This document shows positions 45,291-57,651 of a stretch of DNA of 64,000 nt, piece after piece; positions within the stretch are counted from its first letter, which is position 1, and each line of letters opens with the position of its first letter. The stretch lies in contig JAKSZT010054583.1 of NCBI GenBank assembly GCA_026826555.1, forward strand, positions 1,223,161-1,287,160, given 5' to 3'. This DNA comes from Tolypeutes matacus. Taxonomy: Eukaryota > Chordata > Mammalia > Cingulata > Chlamyphoridae. The notes under the pieces were generated by a model. The model made no database searches, was not told the origin of the DNA, and saw only the letters and a program-made list of their open reading frames with translations. Made by a program: the position numbers and the translations under genes.

Positions 45291-46560
45291 ATATTCAGAA
45301 AAATAAGGAGACGGAATGAAAGCATTCTCTTACAGCAATTTTACTTAATTTTTAAAATTCCTTGCTGAATATTGGCCAAAAATAACACAGTGAGTTATCA
45401 TTCAAAGTGGATTTTAAGGACTATTGGCTGATATTTCAACTTTTCCTTCAGTGTTTTTGAACACAAAGGATTAAATACCAACTGATTTACAAAGAAAAAT
45501 GTATTATCAGCCATTAGATTTATCCACTTTTTCAACCTACACCAATATTTCAAAATTATTCCTTTGTTTGGTGACCAAAAATTTACGTATACCCCATGGC
45601 AAGGCACCAAGGCAATGCATCATAGTCAGATTTGAATGGCTGAGAGATTTTATTTTCTTTTGTAAATTGGGAGAAAGGAAGTCCACTGCTTGGTAAAATC
45701 TGTGGGGAAATGGGACTTGTCCCATATCCACCCAAATCGTTGGCTAAAGCAGCTGTTCTTCCCATCCTCCTCAGAAGCTCCTTGGGCTTCTGCTAGATTT
45801 ATTATGGTCATACTTTGAATCCTTAAACTACTCTTCTCCTTAGTAGTGTTGGCCCTACTGAAGAACTGACATGGGAAAGTTCCACACTCTCATTCATGGG
45901 TTAATTCCTTAATTCTCTTCAACTACACCAACATAAGACTTTGTATAATGGATTTTATGAACTGAGAAACTATGGATCTCCAGAAGAATTGAAAGCATCC
46001 AAAAAAAAAAAAAACTTAAAACTGTACTATTCCCAAAATCTAAAGAAAATTCAAAATAAACTAGAGGCGAATCATAACCTTCCCAGGGTGCCACAGTGGA
46101 CACACTTGCACCCTTATCTCAAGAATCAACCTCCTTTCTTCCTCTCTCAAACAATTCCATTCTTAATTCTTCCCAGTGCAAATCTCCATCCATCACTTCA
46201 TTTGGAAAATCCAATCTCCTTCTCAGAGGGATAGCCATGCTTAAGTATCTGCCTCTCTCCCTAGAAGGCTTTCCACGGCAAAAATCAGCAATACCTTTCC
46301 CTAAGCCTAAGTTAATCAATTGAGAAAGGCTTCAGCTAAACAGTCCAAGCAAGCTTTGTTACCCCAAGTCTATTCAAGATTCCTCTGCAAGTGAGTGATA
46401 TATTTATATTCATCCTCATTCATCCTATAGTTTTGTGGTAGGTAAATATTGGACTAAGCACATACACACACACATACACAAACCTCCTAAAGAAAAAAAT
46501 AATTGTCAGGTACAGCATAGTCTATACTCATATTAAAGCAGCATATCTATCATGATAAGA
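45291..46560. other. Unique non-coding DNA
   Basis: No gene recognised. A short CA-rich stretch lies at about 46457-46482. Confidence 0.4.
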
Positions 46561-46564
46561 TTCA

Positions 46565-46990
46565 GCTAAATATAACGGAGAACCTGAAGAAGTGACTTAG
46601 ACAAAGTAGAGGTTTATTTCTCTATCACAATAAAGAAGTCTGGAGTCAGGAGGCAGGCAGCCCTGAATTTGTTCAATTAAGGCCTAATTCCATTCCACTG
46701 CCCCAAGATCTGGCCTCCAACCTCATGGCAACAAGATGGCTCCTTGAGCTGCAGCCATCACATCAAGATCCTGGCCATAAGATAGAGAAAGGCCTTCCCC
46801 CTGAAAGGAGACCTCTAAGAAGGCTCACCTTACACTTACATGTCATTGGCTGAGACTTTGTCATATGCTCATATCTAGCAGCAAAGAAGCTTGCAAATAT
46901 AAGTTTTTAGCTGGGCAGAAACATGCTAATTAAAGTCTGGATATCTGTTCATTTGAAAGAGAAAAGAGAATGAATAATGGATGAGAAAGT
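46565..46990 (-). repeat. Old mammalian interspersed repeat, unnamed
   Basis: GTAGAGGTTTATTTCTCTAT, GAAGTCTGGAGTCAGGAGGC, CAAGATGGCTCCTTGAGCTG, GCAGCCATCACATCAAGATC and ACATGTCATTGGCTGAGACT reproduce the order of a familiar mammalian repeat. I cannot assign its family name with confidence; the strand is provisional. Confidence 0.5.
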
Positions 46991-48220
46991 ATCAGTATTT
47001 GCCACAGGTTGAGAAACTTTTAATTATTGCAATATAATGAACAGGTTTCTCTGCCCATAAGAAAAAGCATGTTTTACATTAATATACCCAGAGCCCCTGA
47101 TAAAAATAGGACCCATCATTAATGCCTTGCCCAGAAGCAGAACAGTTTTCTCTGATGGCTGTTTTAAGTTACTCCTAAGCCTGGTAGAAGCCTTGATTTT
47201 TTTTTTTTTAACTTTGATCCAAGTTAAATCTGCAGGGTATCCCTCTCACATTAACCTTTATAATCTGAAAGGAGCAGATTAAGGACTCGTTATGGACTCA
47301 GGCTCTTTTCCAGACAATCTGCAGTCGTTAGAGGGAAAATGAGAGGTGCAGGAGCTCATTGTCGGTTTGCTCACATCTCACCACCTGCTTAATATTACTT
47401 GTCCTTAGACTGTAAACGTCTAATGAGCAACATTATTTTTCTTTGTATGTTACTTGGAGTGTTTTTCCAAGGGTAACACCCAAATATGTAAAATGTAAGT
47501 GGTCCATTGAGAATATTGCAGACTCCTATAGCTGGATATAGGAGGAAAGAGAATTTTAATAATGCAGCAATGAGTCAGTGATGCCTGCAAAAGAGGTGTT
47601 TTCAGTCAATAAACAGATTGGAAGTTTTCCACTTCCCACCCACAGAAAAAGTTTTGTGTATAACCTATTCCACAGAGAAATCGCAGGAAATAATATGAGA
47701 AACTCAGTTCAGCCCTGGGGAACCTGCATAGAGCATCGTTCAAAAAGCTCATGGAAGCAAAGACCTCAGTATTTCAGTGTTGCATAGATTTACACAGCAG
47801 CTAATTGGGAATATCATAAATAAAGTTAAGAAAGCCCCTAATTAAAGTGTGAGTTTTCAACAAATAAATATAAAGTTTCTGAAAATTCTGGGCCCACTGC
47901 AATCTAGAAATAACTGAAAAAAAGTAAAGTCAGGGAGAACTAGAATACAGATACATCTGCTAAATGTAGCCAGGTTTGTGCCAAACTATTTAGTGAAAAC
48001 TATTTAAAATTAATAAAATTAATAAAATAAAAAATAATAATATACACAATGTATATGATTTTACTTTTTGTGTGAATCATAATATAGAACATATTTACTA
48101 GACTGTATTAAACCCATATTTCCCTTGGTCACACAAACCTGGGGAATACAACTTAGTTCTTATTAACTGACTAGTGTTTAAAATAAGCTGAAGTCACAAA
48201 GGTTATCTGACCAAGGAAAT
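46991..48220. other. Unique non-coding DNA, possible conserved block
   Basis: No gene. The segment 47110-47480 is free of recognised repeats and keeps several CpGs (GGACTCGTTATGGACTC, GCAGTCGTTAG, TTGTCGGTTTG, TAAACGTCTAATG). Confidence 0.4.
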
Positions 48221-48224
48221 AGAT

Positions 48225-48692
48225 TTGAGAGTCTGGAAACAAACTCACATATATATGGTCAGTCTGTTATATGACAAAGGTGACACTGCAGTGCCATGGT
48301 GGGGAGCGGGGTAATAGTCTTTTCAATAAATCAATTGCTAGATCAATTGGATATTCATATGGAAATATGTATTTTGACCCCCAACGTCACACTCTACATC
48401 CAAATAAAGTCTATATAGATAGATTACAGACCAAAATATGAAAGGCTTTAGAAGTAAACTTGAGAGAAGGCCTCCATAATCTTGGGGCAGGCAAAGATTT
48501 CTGAAAGACAATGCAGAAAGTACTAACCATAAAAGAAAATTGATAAATTGAATTATTATAAAGTTAAAAATGTTTCTGTTTTTTCATGGTGTCTTCATAG
48601 GACACCATTAGAGAATGAAAGAGAGGACATATTCACAATACATATCCAACAAAGAATTCATATCCAGAATATATAAAAAATCCTGTCCTTTA
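48225..48692 (+). mobile_element. L1 ORF2 fragment, degraded
   Basis: CTGTTATATGACAAAGGTGA, ATAGTCTTTTCAATAAATCA, AATTGGATATTCATATGGAA and ATATCCAGAATATATAAAAA match the ORF2 C-terminal segment (the region after the RT domain). Both ends are truncated and no tail follows. Confidence 0.7.
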
Positions 48693-49297
48693 TAACAATG
48701 CCTTATAGAGTTTTTGGAAAAACAACTCTTTAAGGCTTGGCTTTTTGTTTCATTATCTTTTCTTCTTTTTTATGGTGGTATCCACCCCACTCTGTAGTTC
48801 AAGAGTTCATGGGCACTGAATCATCTTCTTCTAAGATGATTGACACGTTGTTAATGGGCCCAGCCTGATTCTCCTTTCCTTAGGATGATTTCAGTCCTTG
48901 ATGTAAACATACTGCTGGCAAACTTGAAATTCCTGTCTGCTAGACATACCTAGGCATGTTTGTTTCCCAAGAATGAACATCCTTTTGTCCTCAAGCAGGA
49001 ACTCCCCAAAACATGAGTGCATTTCATTATGTACTGTTGGCTTTAAACCCACAGTTTAAAGAATACTTCATACCTCTCTAAAGATGAATATCTTGAACTA
49101 GGTGGCTCCAATGGACAAACGGGATGACAATTCTGGGACCCAGAAGATGCTGCAGTACTCAGCAAACTTACAGCGGTGAATATCGCTTTTTCTTTGCAAG
49201 GCCACAACTTCCTGATGCATGACACTTTCCCACGGATATATTGAGTCCACACAATTCCCAGAGCACCTGGTACAACTGCACCCCTTCTCTCCCACTC
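48693..49297. other. Unrecognised sequence
   Basis: No gene or named repeat could be supported; the minus-strand 65-70 codon frames at 49043-49295 lack any family resemblance. Confidence 0.35.
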
Positions 49298-49515
49298 AAG
49301 AAAGTATGAACGGGAAGCGGCTGTGGCTCAATCAGTAGGGCTCCCGTTTGCCATATGGGAGGCCCGGGGTTCGGTTCCCGGGGCCTCCTGGTGAGGGCAG
49401 GCCCGCCCGCACGGCGTGGTTAGCTGACCCGGCGAGCACAAGCAGCAAGGGGGGGATAAATGAATAAATAAATAAAAATCTTAAAAAAAAAAGAAAAAAG
49501 AAAAAAGAAAATATG
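49298..49515 (+). mobile_element. Monomeric DAS-type SINE
   Basis: Body from 49311 (GGGAAGCGGCTGTGGCTCAA) with B box GGTTCGGTTCC, GC-rich body retaining many CpGs, the AAATGAATAAATAAATAA linker and A/GAAAAAA tail. Flanking repeats AAGAAAGTATG and AAGAAAATATG (49298-49308, 49505-49515) differ at one base. CpG retention suggests youth. Confidence 0.9.
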
Positions 49516-49554
49516 GAGGAAAAAGAGTGAGCATCACCATCTCAAAATTCTCAA

Positions 49555-50035
49555 GATTGGGGAATGAACAATGGACTAGAGTAGACTTATTATTATTCTA
49601 TTATAGACCTATTATTATTCTAGCAATGGAAGAACTCTTATCATTGATGTAAAGGCAATGGCTACCAGAGGTTCTGAGGGGAAGGAGAGGGAAGAATAAG
49701 TTAATATGGGGGCATTTTCAGGACATTGGAATTATCCTGCATGATGTTGCAATGATGGAAACAGGCTATTATACATTTTGTCATAAACTATAAAATTGTG
49801 CGAGACAGAGTATAAACTATAATGTAAACTATGGCCCACGGTTCGTAGCAATGCTTCAGTATGTGTTCATCAATTGTAACAAATATACCACACTAATGAA
49901 GGATGCTGTTATGTGGGAAAGTGTGGGAGGGGAAGAGGGTGGGGCATTATGGGAATGCCCTATATTTTTTATGTAACATTTGTGTAATCTAAAGCTTCTT
50001 TAAAAATAAAACTAAAAAATCAATTAAAATTAAAA
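49555..50035 (+). mobile_element. L1 3' UTR terminal segment
   Basis: Sense counterpart of 17762-18130: GTAAAGGCAATGGCTACCAG, ACATTTTGTCATAAACTATA, GTGTTCATCAATTGTAACAA, TTATGTGGGAAAGTGTGGGA, GGGCATTATGGGAATGCCC, then an A-rich end with AATAAAA. Strongly 5'-truncated. Confidence 0.8.
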
Positions 50036-50039
50036 AATG

Positions 50040-52990
50040 AAAGTATGGGGGGATGCAAGGAAGTAAAAGTGATGTTTAAATATAGATATGAACTTGACAG
50101 TGCTATAATCTATTAAAAATAGTAAAACATGCACAAGTTTTAGTGCCTCACTCTTGATAAAATATTATTTACAACCCACTAAATGAGTGGCCAATATGGA
50201 AACTAAGTCATAGTCTTGTGACAGAGAGAACCACTACCTGAGTAAAACTTGATTCATGAAGATTCAGCTTACAAATGACCAAAAAAAAAAAAACAAAGTT
50301 GGGCATAAAAGGGAAATTGTTGAAAGTATAAGGGGAAATCTCATGTGAATGCAGACAAAGCTGGAAAGAGCTGGAGCTTTGTCTTTCATATCTGCTCCTA
50401 TGCTCCTGAAAACTCTCTTTCTACACATTGTAAAGAATGTGATCAGTCACCCAGAGCTCCTGTGGTTCCCACAGCTGGAGAGGGGTCTCTACCTTATGAA
50501 AAGTCCACGGCAGGACAGTGTCTGTCCCTGAACACAGACACCCTTGCAAATCAGGGCCAGTCCAGAGAAGAGAAAATTATCGATCTCTATTACAAAAGTA
50601 CTTTTCTCTCTAGATATGGCATAGTTTCTATTCTGATTATGACATTGACCAAATGCAGGGGGTAAAATGAACAGAATAAGTCACAAAAGAAGCCAAAATC
50701 AAAACCTAAGAAGTAGAGACCAGTAAGTGTTTTTCTCAGTTAAAATAGCCAGGCATTAGGTTAAAATCAGAGATACATTGAATATCACAGCAGTCTGAAA
50801 GTGAGTGAAAGGAAGTTTTTGTGACAGTCTGATGCCGCCCCATGATAACAAACTGATCCACATCTTTAATAATAACCAATAATAAGCACACCGCACGATG
50901 ACTCTCTCCCATTTCTAATATTATGGGTAAAATTGTGCAGCCAGAATCAAATGCAATTACTGCTTAAGGCGAAATAGATGAAAACCCAGAGCTCCTACAC
51001 ATTAAAAAGATTCAGAGGATGAAAAACCTAAAGAAGAAAGATGTAATAATGTTTTTTTTATGATTATTACTTCCATTATTATTATTTTGGTTTTGGTTAT
51101 TATAATTATTATTATGATAATTAGTTTTTTATTGATACTTCTCCTTACGTTTATCTTGAGATGGCAACAATAACTGCCCAGCTCTCCTTGTAAAAGTGCC
51201 AAGGGAGTAGTTGGAAGGAATGATGTAAAAGTCTTTTTCTTTTATATTAGTCCTGTTATAAAAGGGGTGGTTATACTTTCTATAAAGTTAGCTTATGTCG
51301 CATAAAATACATTTTTCCAAAGCTGTTCACTCAAATTTAGAAGTGACTTCTTCTTCCTTATGAAACGGCATACTTGAGTGATTATCAATCACATCTTTTA
51401 AACGTCCCTATCTCATACAAAATGCGGAGATGATAAAGAGGGCAGAGCACAGATTTGCAGACCTGGGTCTCATTTGTCCCCATGTTCCATTGCTCCGTTG
51501 ACCCCGTTGATTAAAGAGCTTACATGACAGGGTCTCCTGTGATCAGTACGTTTTCAGGAGAAGAACGGGGATTAATTGATCTTTTGTCCCTGGATAATAC
51601 AATTGGATAGAAATTTTAACAGGAGCCAGTAGGTTTCAATATAATCAGGAAGCCATAGAGAACTTGACATTTCAATTTGTTTCTGAATCATTCATATAGG
51701 CAAAAAGCCAGGATTATACATACGTTAATAAGCTTTCTGACAGAGCAGAGAAGAAAAGGAAAGAAAGAACTTCATGGATCATTCAACCATAGGAGATTCG
51801 GTAAGAAATGTGTTTGAACTGTATATAGAGATTTGTTTTCAGTCCTATTTACCGGCTGGATATAAATAAATATATTACTCTGGTGGGGGCTGGGGATTAT
51901 TCCACTGAGAACTTAAATTTAAGGTAATATAGACTTGCCAGATCTTAGGAGAAATGGGGGAGTTCCTTGGTCCTTAGCTACGGCTTCAGCCATCTGCACT
52001 GGGCCAAGTCAGTGGGTAGCTTAGTTCTGGGTGTGCCCAGTATAGGCTTCCAGCATCCTCAACATCCACCCACTCTCTGTAGCACTTTTCTCCTCCTAGG
52101 TCTCAAGACTTTCTCAATGTTCAGACCTTCAGTTCTCAGAAGAAAGCAAACTATATAACCCTCCCTCTCTTTCAAGGCAGTAGTGACTGAATATGCTACC
52201 TCTGGAGTGCTTGCCCTCTAAATGGGAGAAGACCCTGCTTAACCATCAAGAATGATGTATTTGTAGATTTTCTTTGCATCATGTCGGACACTTGGGGAGA
52301 TATTTAGGTTCTTGAAGGCCTGAATATGTGACAAGTCTGATAACATAGGACACTGCTTCCCACAAACTTGGGTGCCCCAAAGTGTGCTGTTTAGAAAATT
52401 TTAGCTTCTAATCTGAATAAAGAAATGGATTTTTTCCTATGGATTTTTCCTACACCTATGAACCTTCTTTAATCTTGATTATGGACTTTTTAGAGAGATT
52501 TGTTTTAGGGTTCTTGTAAAGACAGAGAGTTAAGAGAGTTCATTTAAGTAAGGATTTGGTTTGTTTTTAAAAAATTAATGTACAAGCAACTTTTCAAGAA
52601 AAGGATCTCATGCATTAAAAAAGGCTTGCCAAATATACATGCAAGCATCCACATTTACAGTCACACTCATTAAACTCAAAAACATGAAAAATGGACAATT
52701 AGACTACATCCACTTAAGATGCCTCCATCATGGAAACTAATAAACCGTTGATGCCATCTCTAGTTTTATGAGGTCTTTATACCTGGGACAGCCTTTGCAG
52801 ATTGTAATTAATCACCATACATCACCAAGCTCCACTAATCACCAAACAAATGAGCTTTCTTCAGCCCTCATGTTTTCCCCCACATTTACTCATATGCAGA
52901 TTCATTTGTCCTTCAGAGGACTGCACAGTTGAGTGAGCCTGTGTTCTCTAGTTACTTTTCTTTCAGTTTTGTCTTTTTGTTTGAATTAGC
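50040..52990. other. Unique non-coding DNA, possible conserved block at 51.29-51.62 kb
   Basis: No gene recognised. An (ATT)n-rich patch lies at about 51056-51126. The 51290-51620 block is non-repetitive and unusually CpG-retaining for this AT-rich window (GTCGCAT, AACGGCA, AACGTCC, TGCGGAG, CTCCGTTGACCCCGTTG, GTACG, AACGGGG). Confidence 0.4.
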
Positions 52991-52994
52991 CAGG

Positions 52995-53660
52995 TGTTAT
53001 ATGCTGAATAATAACTCCACCCCAAGATGGCCCCATCCAAATCTCAAGACCCTAATGAATATGTTGCCTTACATGGCAAAAGAGACTTTGCAAATGTGAT
53101 TATGTTAAGGGCCTTGAGTTGGGGAGATTATTCTGGCTTATCCAGGTTGGCCAATGATATAATCACAAGGGTCCTTATAAGAGAGAGGCAAGAAGACATA
53201 CTAGGACAGAAAAAGAGACGGTGATATGCATTTGAGTCTGTATGTTTCATTGGATATTGCTGCAAGGACTATGAGATGGGAAATCCAATCATAAGTGAAG
53301 GTCAGGATCCTGTTTGGTTCAGAACTCAGATTCCAAGAATAAAGTAACCAGACTATGGAGCATGATTAAAGCCGAGCTCAGGGCAGGAAAATAAAGCAAG
53401 AATGGCAAAATACAGAAACAGAGATTGGCACGATGTAAAGATGGAGTCACAAACCAAAGAATATAGGCAGCCATTAGATGTTGAAAAAAGTGAGTTAATT
53501 CTTCCCTCATAGCATTCAATTCTGTCAACAGCTTGACTTTAATCCAGTGAAACTGATTTTGGAATTCTGATCACCAAAACTGTTAGATAGTAAATGTGCC
53601 TTGTTTCAAAACACTAAGTTTGTGATACTTTGTTATAGCAGCAATAAAAAACTAATACAG
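52995..53660 (+). mobile_element. MLT1-like LTR interrupted by about 195 bp
   Basis: First part 52995-53221 (ATATGCTGAATAATAACTCC, GGGCCTTGAGTTGGGGAGAT, ATAATCACAAGGGTCCTTAT). Second part about 53418-53660 (GAGATTGGCACGATGTAAAG, GCTTGACTTTAATCCAGTGA, ACTAAGTTTGTGATACTTTG, AAACTAATACAG). The interruption at about 53222-53415 resembles sequence at 54.3 kb. Confidence 0.75.
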
Positions 53661-53828
53661 TAGGTCTTGTTTATTTTATTATCCTGTAAATATACAATAC
53701 TCTTAAAATTAAGAGGAGACTTTTAACCTCAAATGATCTGCATTATTTAGGAAGATTATATAGAAAACTGGTATTCATGATAAAAATTTAAACAGCATAT
53801 CTCATAGTTATCTGAGTTATTGACAAAA

Positions 53829-53885
53829 GAAGTTATTTACTGAACACGTACTATGTGCAGGTGTTGTACTGTGACAGAGAGCTGA
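53829..53885 (-). repeat. L2-like short fragment
   Basis: GTTATTTACTGAACACGTAC and TATGTGCAGGTGTTG resemble the inverted L2 3' end. Very short. Confidence 0.4.
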
Positions 53886-54705
53886 ATAGGATATATTGCC
53901 ATTGAAGAAATGGTAGGAAACCAAAACATCGAATTAAAAGTAAATAACCTTGAAATCAGACATTGTATCTGAATCACTTATTAATCTCCAAAATATTTTC
54001 TAGCATATATAGTAGTAGGGCCTACATGTTTTCTACTGGGCTATATAAGTTAAGGTTTATATATATGATGTAAAACAATACAATTGTTGTCAGTAAACAG
54101 CTTGTGATTAACTGTGAAATTGCTGTTATTTTACTTAAAAGCTGGAGAGGTCTGCCAACTGGCTTTCCAAACAGTGGAGTGTCCACAGGTGTACACAGCT
54201 TTGGCTTTTAGTGGCTCACATGCAGACCTTCAGTTTACTCAAAGCTCATCAGGTTCCGGAAAGAGCAACAAGCATGGAGGGTGTATTTGAGAATACTGAG
54301 TTTTGTGAAGTTATACATCTGAATCTATATATTTTATTTGATGAGGCTGAAAGAGCTACAAGCTGAGAAATCCAACCGATGACAAAAGCTTGAAAATAAT
54401 ACAATCAGATAGATGCAAAATACTGAAGGATGGGAATATAAGAAAGAATAACGCCATCTTCCATGCCGAGCGAGAGACAAAATGGAGGAAAGGTGCAGCT
54501 GCGAACTGTTAGCGAGCAGGGCACCGCAAAAGTGGGGAAAAAGATGACAAGTGGGCAAGCAAGAGGAGTGGGTGCCCAGGCCAGGAGAACTTCATGTGTG
54601 AGAGGATCGAGTGTGAGTAGTCTGAAATTTTCCTTATGAGTTGATTGGATTATGGTTATCTCTGACATCACAGGACTCGTTATTTTGGCCAGGCTTAATC
54701 CAAGT
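53886..54705. other. Unrecognised sequence with a CpG-richer patch
   Basis: 54300-54400 resembles 53235-53340. A patch at 54450-54615 has several CpGs (ATGCCGAGCGAGAG, GCTGCGAACTGTTAGCGAGC). No gene identified. Confidence 0.4.
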
Positions 54706-54709
54706 CATA

Positions 54710-54925
54710 ATAATAGCTAACATTTATTAAACTTACTATGTGCCAAGCACTATTCTAAAAAATTTACTTTCTCATTTCATCTCCCCAACAGCCCTATGAT
54801 GTGTGTGTTATTATCTCCCTTTTATATTAAAAATGAGTAAGTGGAAGAATAGAGAAACTAGACCACTTGCCCAAGATAATGCAGACAGTAAATGATTGTG
54901 CTGAGGTTCATCTTCTCATCATTGC
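54710..54925 (+). repeat. MIR: MIR SINE
   Basis: TAATAGCTAACATTTATTAA, CTATGTGCCAAGCACTATTC, CAACAGCCCTATGATGTGTG, TATTATCTCCCTTTTATATT and ACTTGCCCAAGATAATGCAG follow the MIR consensus order closely. Confidence 0.88.
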
Positions 54926-55363
54926 TTAATTCACATATTTTGGGGATGTGGTAAATTTAAACCGTAGAAATTTCTCGTTTCTTCAAAGAAAATCCCTACC
55001 TCTGATAAAACTGTTTGGTGACACAATAGTCTGACTGTAAGATCTGCTAGTAAATGATAGCTCAATAGTTACCTGAGGCACAAAATACCTAAGTTCACAG
55101 AGTCTTGGAGCCTAACTGAAATCTAAAAAGTTGACCTGCCTTCATAAATATTTTAATAGCAACATTCATATTATGCAGCTGATCCTAAGAAGCTGAATAA
55201 ACCACCAGTGAAGACGTTTTGCCTTCAGAAATCTTTAAGGCCCTCTCTGAATGATGAACTCTATTCCTGCTTACTTTATTAATATGATCCAGTCTGTTTG
55301 GATAGGATGCAATTTGTCCCATTTCTTAAATGAAAATAAAAAGCTTAGCTTTCCACAAATTAG

Positions 55364-55400
<37 letters not shown>

Positions 55401-55745
55401 AAGGGAAGGAGAGCAAGAGACAAGTCATTACATCCAAATATGCACTGGTTTCTTCCTTGAATCACTTCAAACCCAGTTCCTCAGGCTACAGTTGTGTATG
55501 AAGAGCAGATGGGCTCTACAGAAAATGGATCCATTATACACATTGTTAATTGACTGCCTCAGTGAGAACTATGCCAAGGATTACTCTAATCAGTCTTTTC
55601 TTAACCTTCCACTCTATTCCTGAGTTATAGGATGCCATATTGCCATATTCCAACATGAACTGCTCGACCACCTACAGGAGTTACAAATCAAGTGGTCAAG
55701 AAATAGTTTTATAGCCATTAACTGACAACCCACTTCCAGTATATA
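54926..55745. other. Unique DNA with a 32-T run
   Basis: No gene recognised. A pure T-run occupies 55367-55398; it could be the tail of a minus-strand insertion, but the sequence to its right was not recognised and no TSD is evident. Confidence 0.45.
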
Positions 55746-55746
55746 A

Positions 55747-56175
55747 AAGTTGTTGGTGGGATGCGGATGTGGCTCAAGCAGTTGGGCACTGCCATCCACA
55801 TGGGAGGTCCCAGGTTCATTCCTGGTACCTCCTAAAGAAGATGAGCAAAACAGCAAGCTGACATGATGGGCTGGTGTAGTGAGCTGACACAACAAGATGA
55901 TGTAATAAGATGACTCAACGAGGAGACACAAAGAGGAAACACAATGAGAGGCACAACAAGCAGGGAGAAGATATGGCTCAAGCAGGTGCCTCCTTCCCAT
56001 GTAGGAGGTCCTGGGTTTGGTTCCCAGTGCCTCTTAAAAAGAAGATGAGCAGACACAAAGAGCATACAACAAACAGACACAGAGAGCACACAATGAACAG
56101 ACAGAGAGCAGACAGCACAAACAACAATGGGCAGGGGAGAAATAAAATAAATCTTTTTTTTTTTTAAGTTTTTGG
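55747..56175 (+). mobile_element. Two-headed SINE, second subfamily
   Basis: Body 55757-56165. Head one has GATGTGGCTCAAGCAGTTGG and degenerate B box GGTTCATTCCT; head two has ATATGGCTCAAGCAGG and B box GGTTTGGTTCCC. The tail is ACACAGAGAGCACAC-like repeats, then AATAAAATAAATC and a T-run. Flanking repeats AAGTTGTTGG and AAGTTTTTGG (55747-55756, 56166-56175) differ at one base. The linker differs from the 1.0/11.2/24.3 kb subfamily. A 227-codon antisense frame across it is incidental. Confidence 0.85.
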
Positions 56176-57240
56176 CAAGGCTGAAAAAAGACATGAGAAT
56201 TTGGAGTGTTTTACATTCATCCCATGGAATTGGGAGGAATGGTGGGGAGACACATTGAACTAAAGGATCTAAAGGCAAGAAGCTGTGCATGTTGGCCTTG
56301 TGGCTAGATAGAAAGAGCAAGGCCAGGCTCAATGGGAGGCAGATACTCTTGCCCTGATAACCGAACAAAGATGTAGAAGTGTTTCTCATACACATGTGTA
56401 TGGACCATGGTGAGAGACCCATGTTACATCCTACTTGAGAAGACAGCCTGGGAGAATGAAGTGGCCTCAATGGGGAGCTAAGGAAACAAGGACAAGCTAT
56501 CAGAGAAAATGGCATCTCTTACTCACAGGGAGTGCATACTGGTGTTCCCAGCAAGAGACTCCAAAGAACCCATAAAGGTACCCAAGAGCTGGAGGTGAAG
56601 ACAGCCACACTACAGTGGCACTAATCAAGTATAACTTTCTCTGTCCCTATATTGCTTCTCCCTCCTCAAACACTAAGGCTGGAGGGAGTCAGAGGCTGAA
56701 ACTTGCAAAGGGGGAACTTGGAGCTTGGAGAGGAACTGGCAGAGTGATAAAAAGAGAAGCTGATCCACTCCCTTTCCCCAAATGCAGGTTTTCAGCCTCA
56801 GAGGGGTCTGAGTTGGGGCAGGGAAGATACATGAACTTTAAATGGCATTCAGAGTCTCTGACTAAAAGGGGATCAGATATTTCAACTATTGAAATGAGGG
56901 TGTTTTTTTCATTAAAGTGACTGAAATTCTTTCTTTTACCTCAAAGTGGGTATAAAGTCATGGAGCTTCATTTCGTTTTTCACATGGGACAGGAAAAATA
57001 TCAGTCCCACAGGCCAGTTTGAATGGGCTTGGAGGAAAGAGGGAAATACTTAGTTTTTTAATTTGTACCCCATGAGTCTTATTGGATAAATTCAACATAG
57101 GCTCTCCATTATTGTCATGTTCGTTGAAGCTGTGCTATAATGCTGTCCTGAGAGATTTCATAGGAAAGCACACTTACAATTTTCTGAAGGAAAAAAGATT
57201 AATGTGTTCTTAATTCTCATTCTTGCTATTTTGTTTCCTA
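56176..57240. other. Unique non-coding DNA
   Basis: No gene or named repeat recognised; the 101-codon frame at 56615-56920 has no family resemblance. Confidence 0.4.
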
Positions 57241-57244
57241 ATTA

Positions 57245-57651
57245 TCTTAGTTTGCCAGAGCTGCTATGACAAACACCACAGATGTTTTGCTTAAACAACA
57301 GCAATTTATTGTCTTACCATTTTGGAGGCTGGAAGTCCAAAATCAAGGTATTGGCCAGCCATGGTTTCTCTGAAGTCTCTAGCTCCCTGATGGTGGCTTG
57401 CTGGCAGTCAGGCTCTGCCTCTATCACATGGCAATCCTTCTCCTTCAGTCTCCTGTGGCTTCTACTACTGTGTCCAACTTTCCTTTGCTTATGAAAACTC
57501 CAGTCATATTGGATTAATGCACACCTTAATTCAATTTGACCATATCTTAACAGGATTTTTAAAAAGCCTGTTTGCACGTGAATCCACACCCACAGGACCA
57601 GGAGTTAGTACCTGAGCAAGTCTTGTGACGGAAATTATTCAATCCCCAACA
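57245..57651 (-). mobile_element. MLT1-like MaLR LTR, near full length
   Basis: TCTTAGTTTGCCAGAGCTGC, GCTTAAACAACAGCAATTTA, TTTGGAGGCTGGAAGTCCAA, CCAGTCATATTGGATTAATG and AATTATTCAATCCCCAACA follow the inverted MaLR LTR order. Confidence 0.85.

Noticed and set aside
55832..56515. 227-codon open frame on the minus strand
   Set aside because: It runs antisense through a two-headed SINE; the residues are low-complexity products of repeat sequence and give no protein family.
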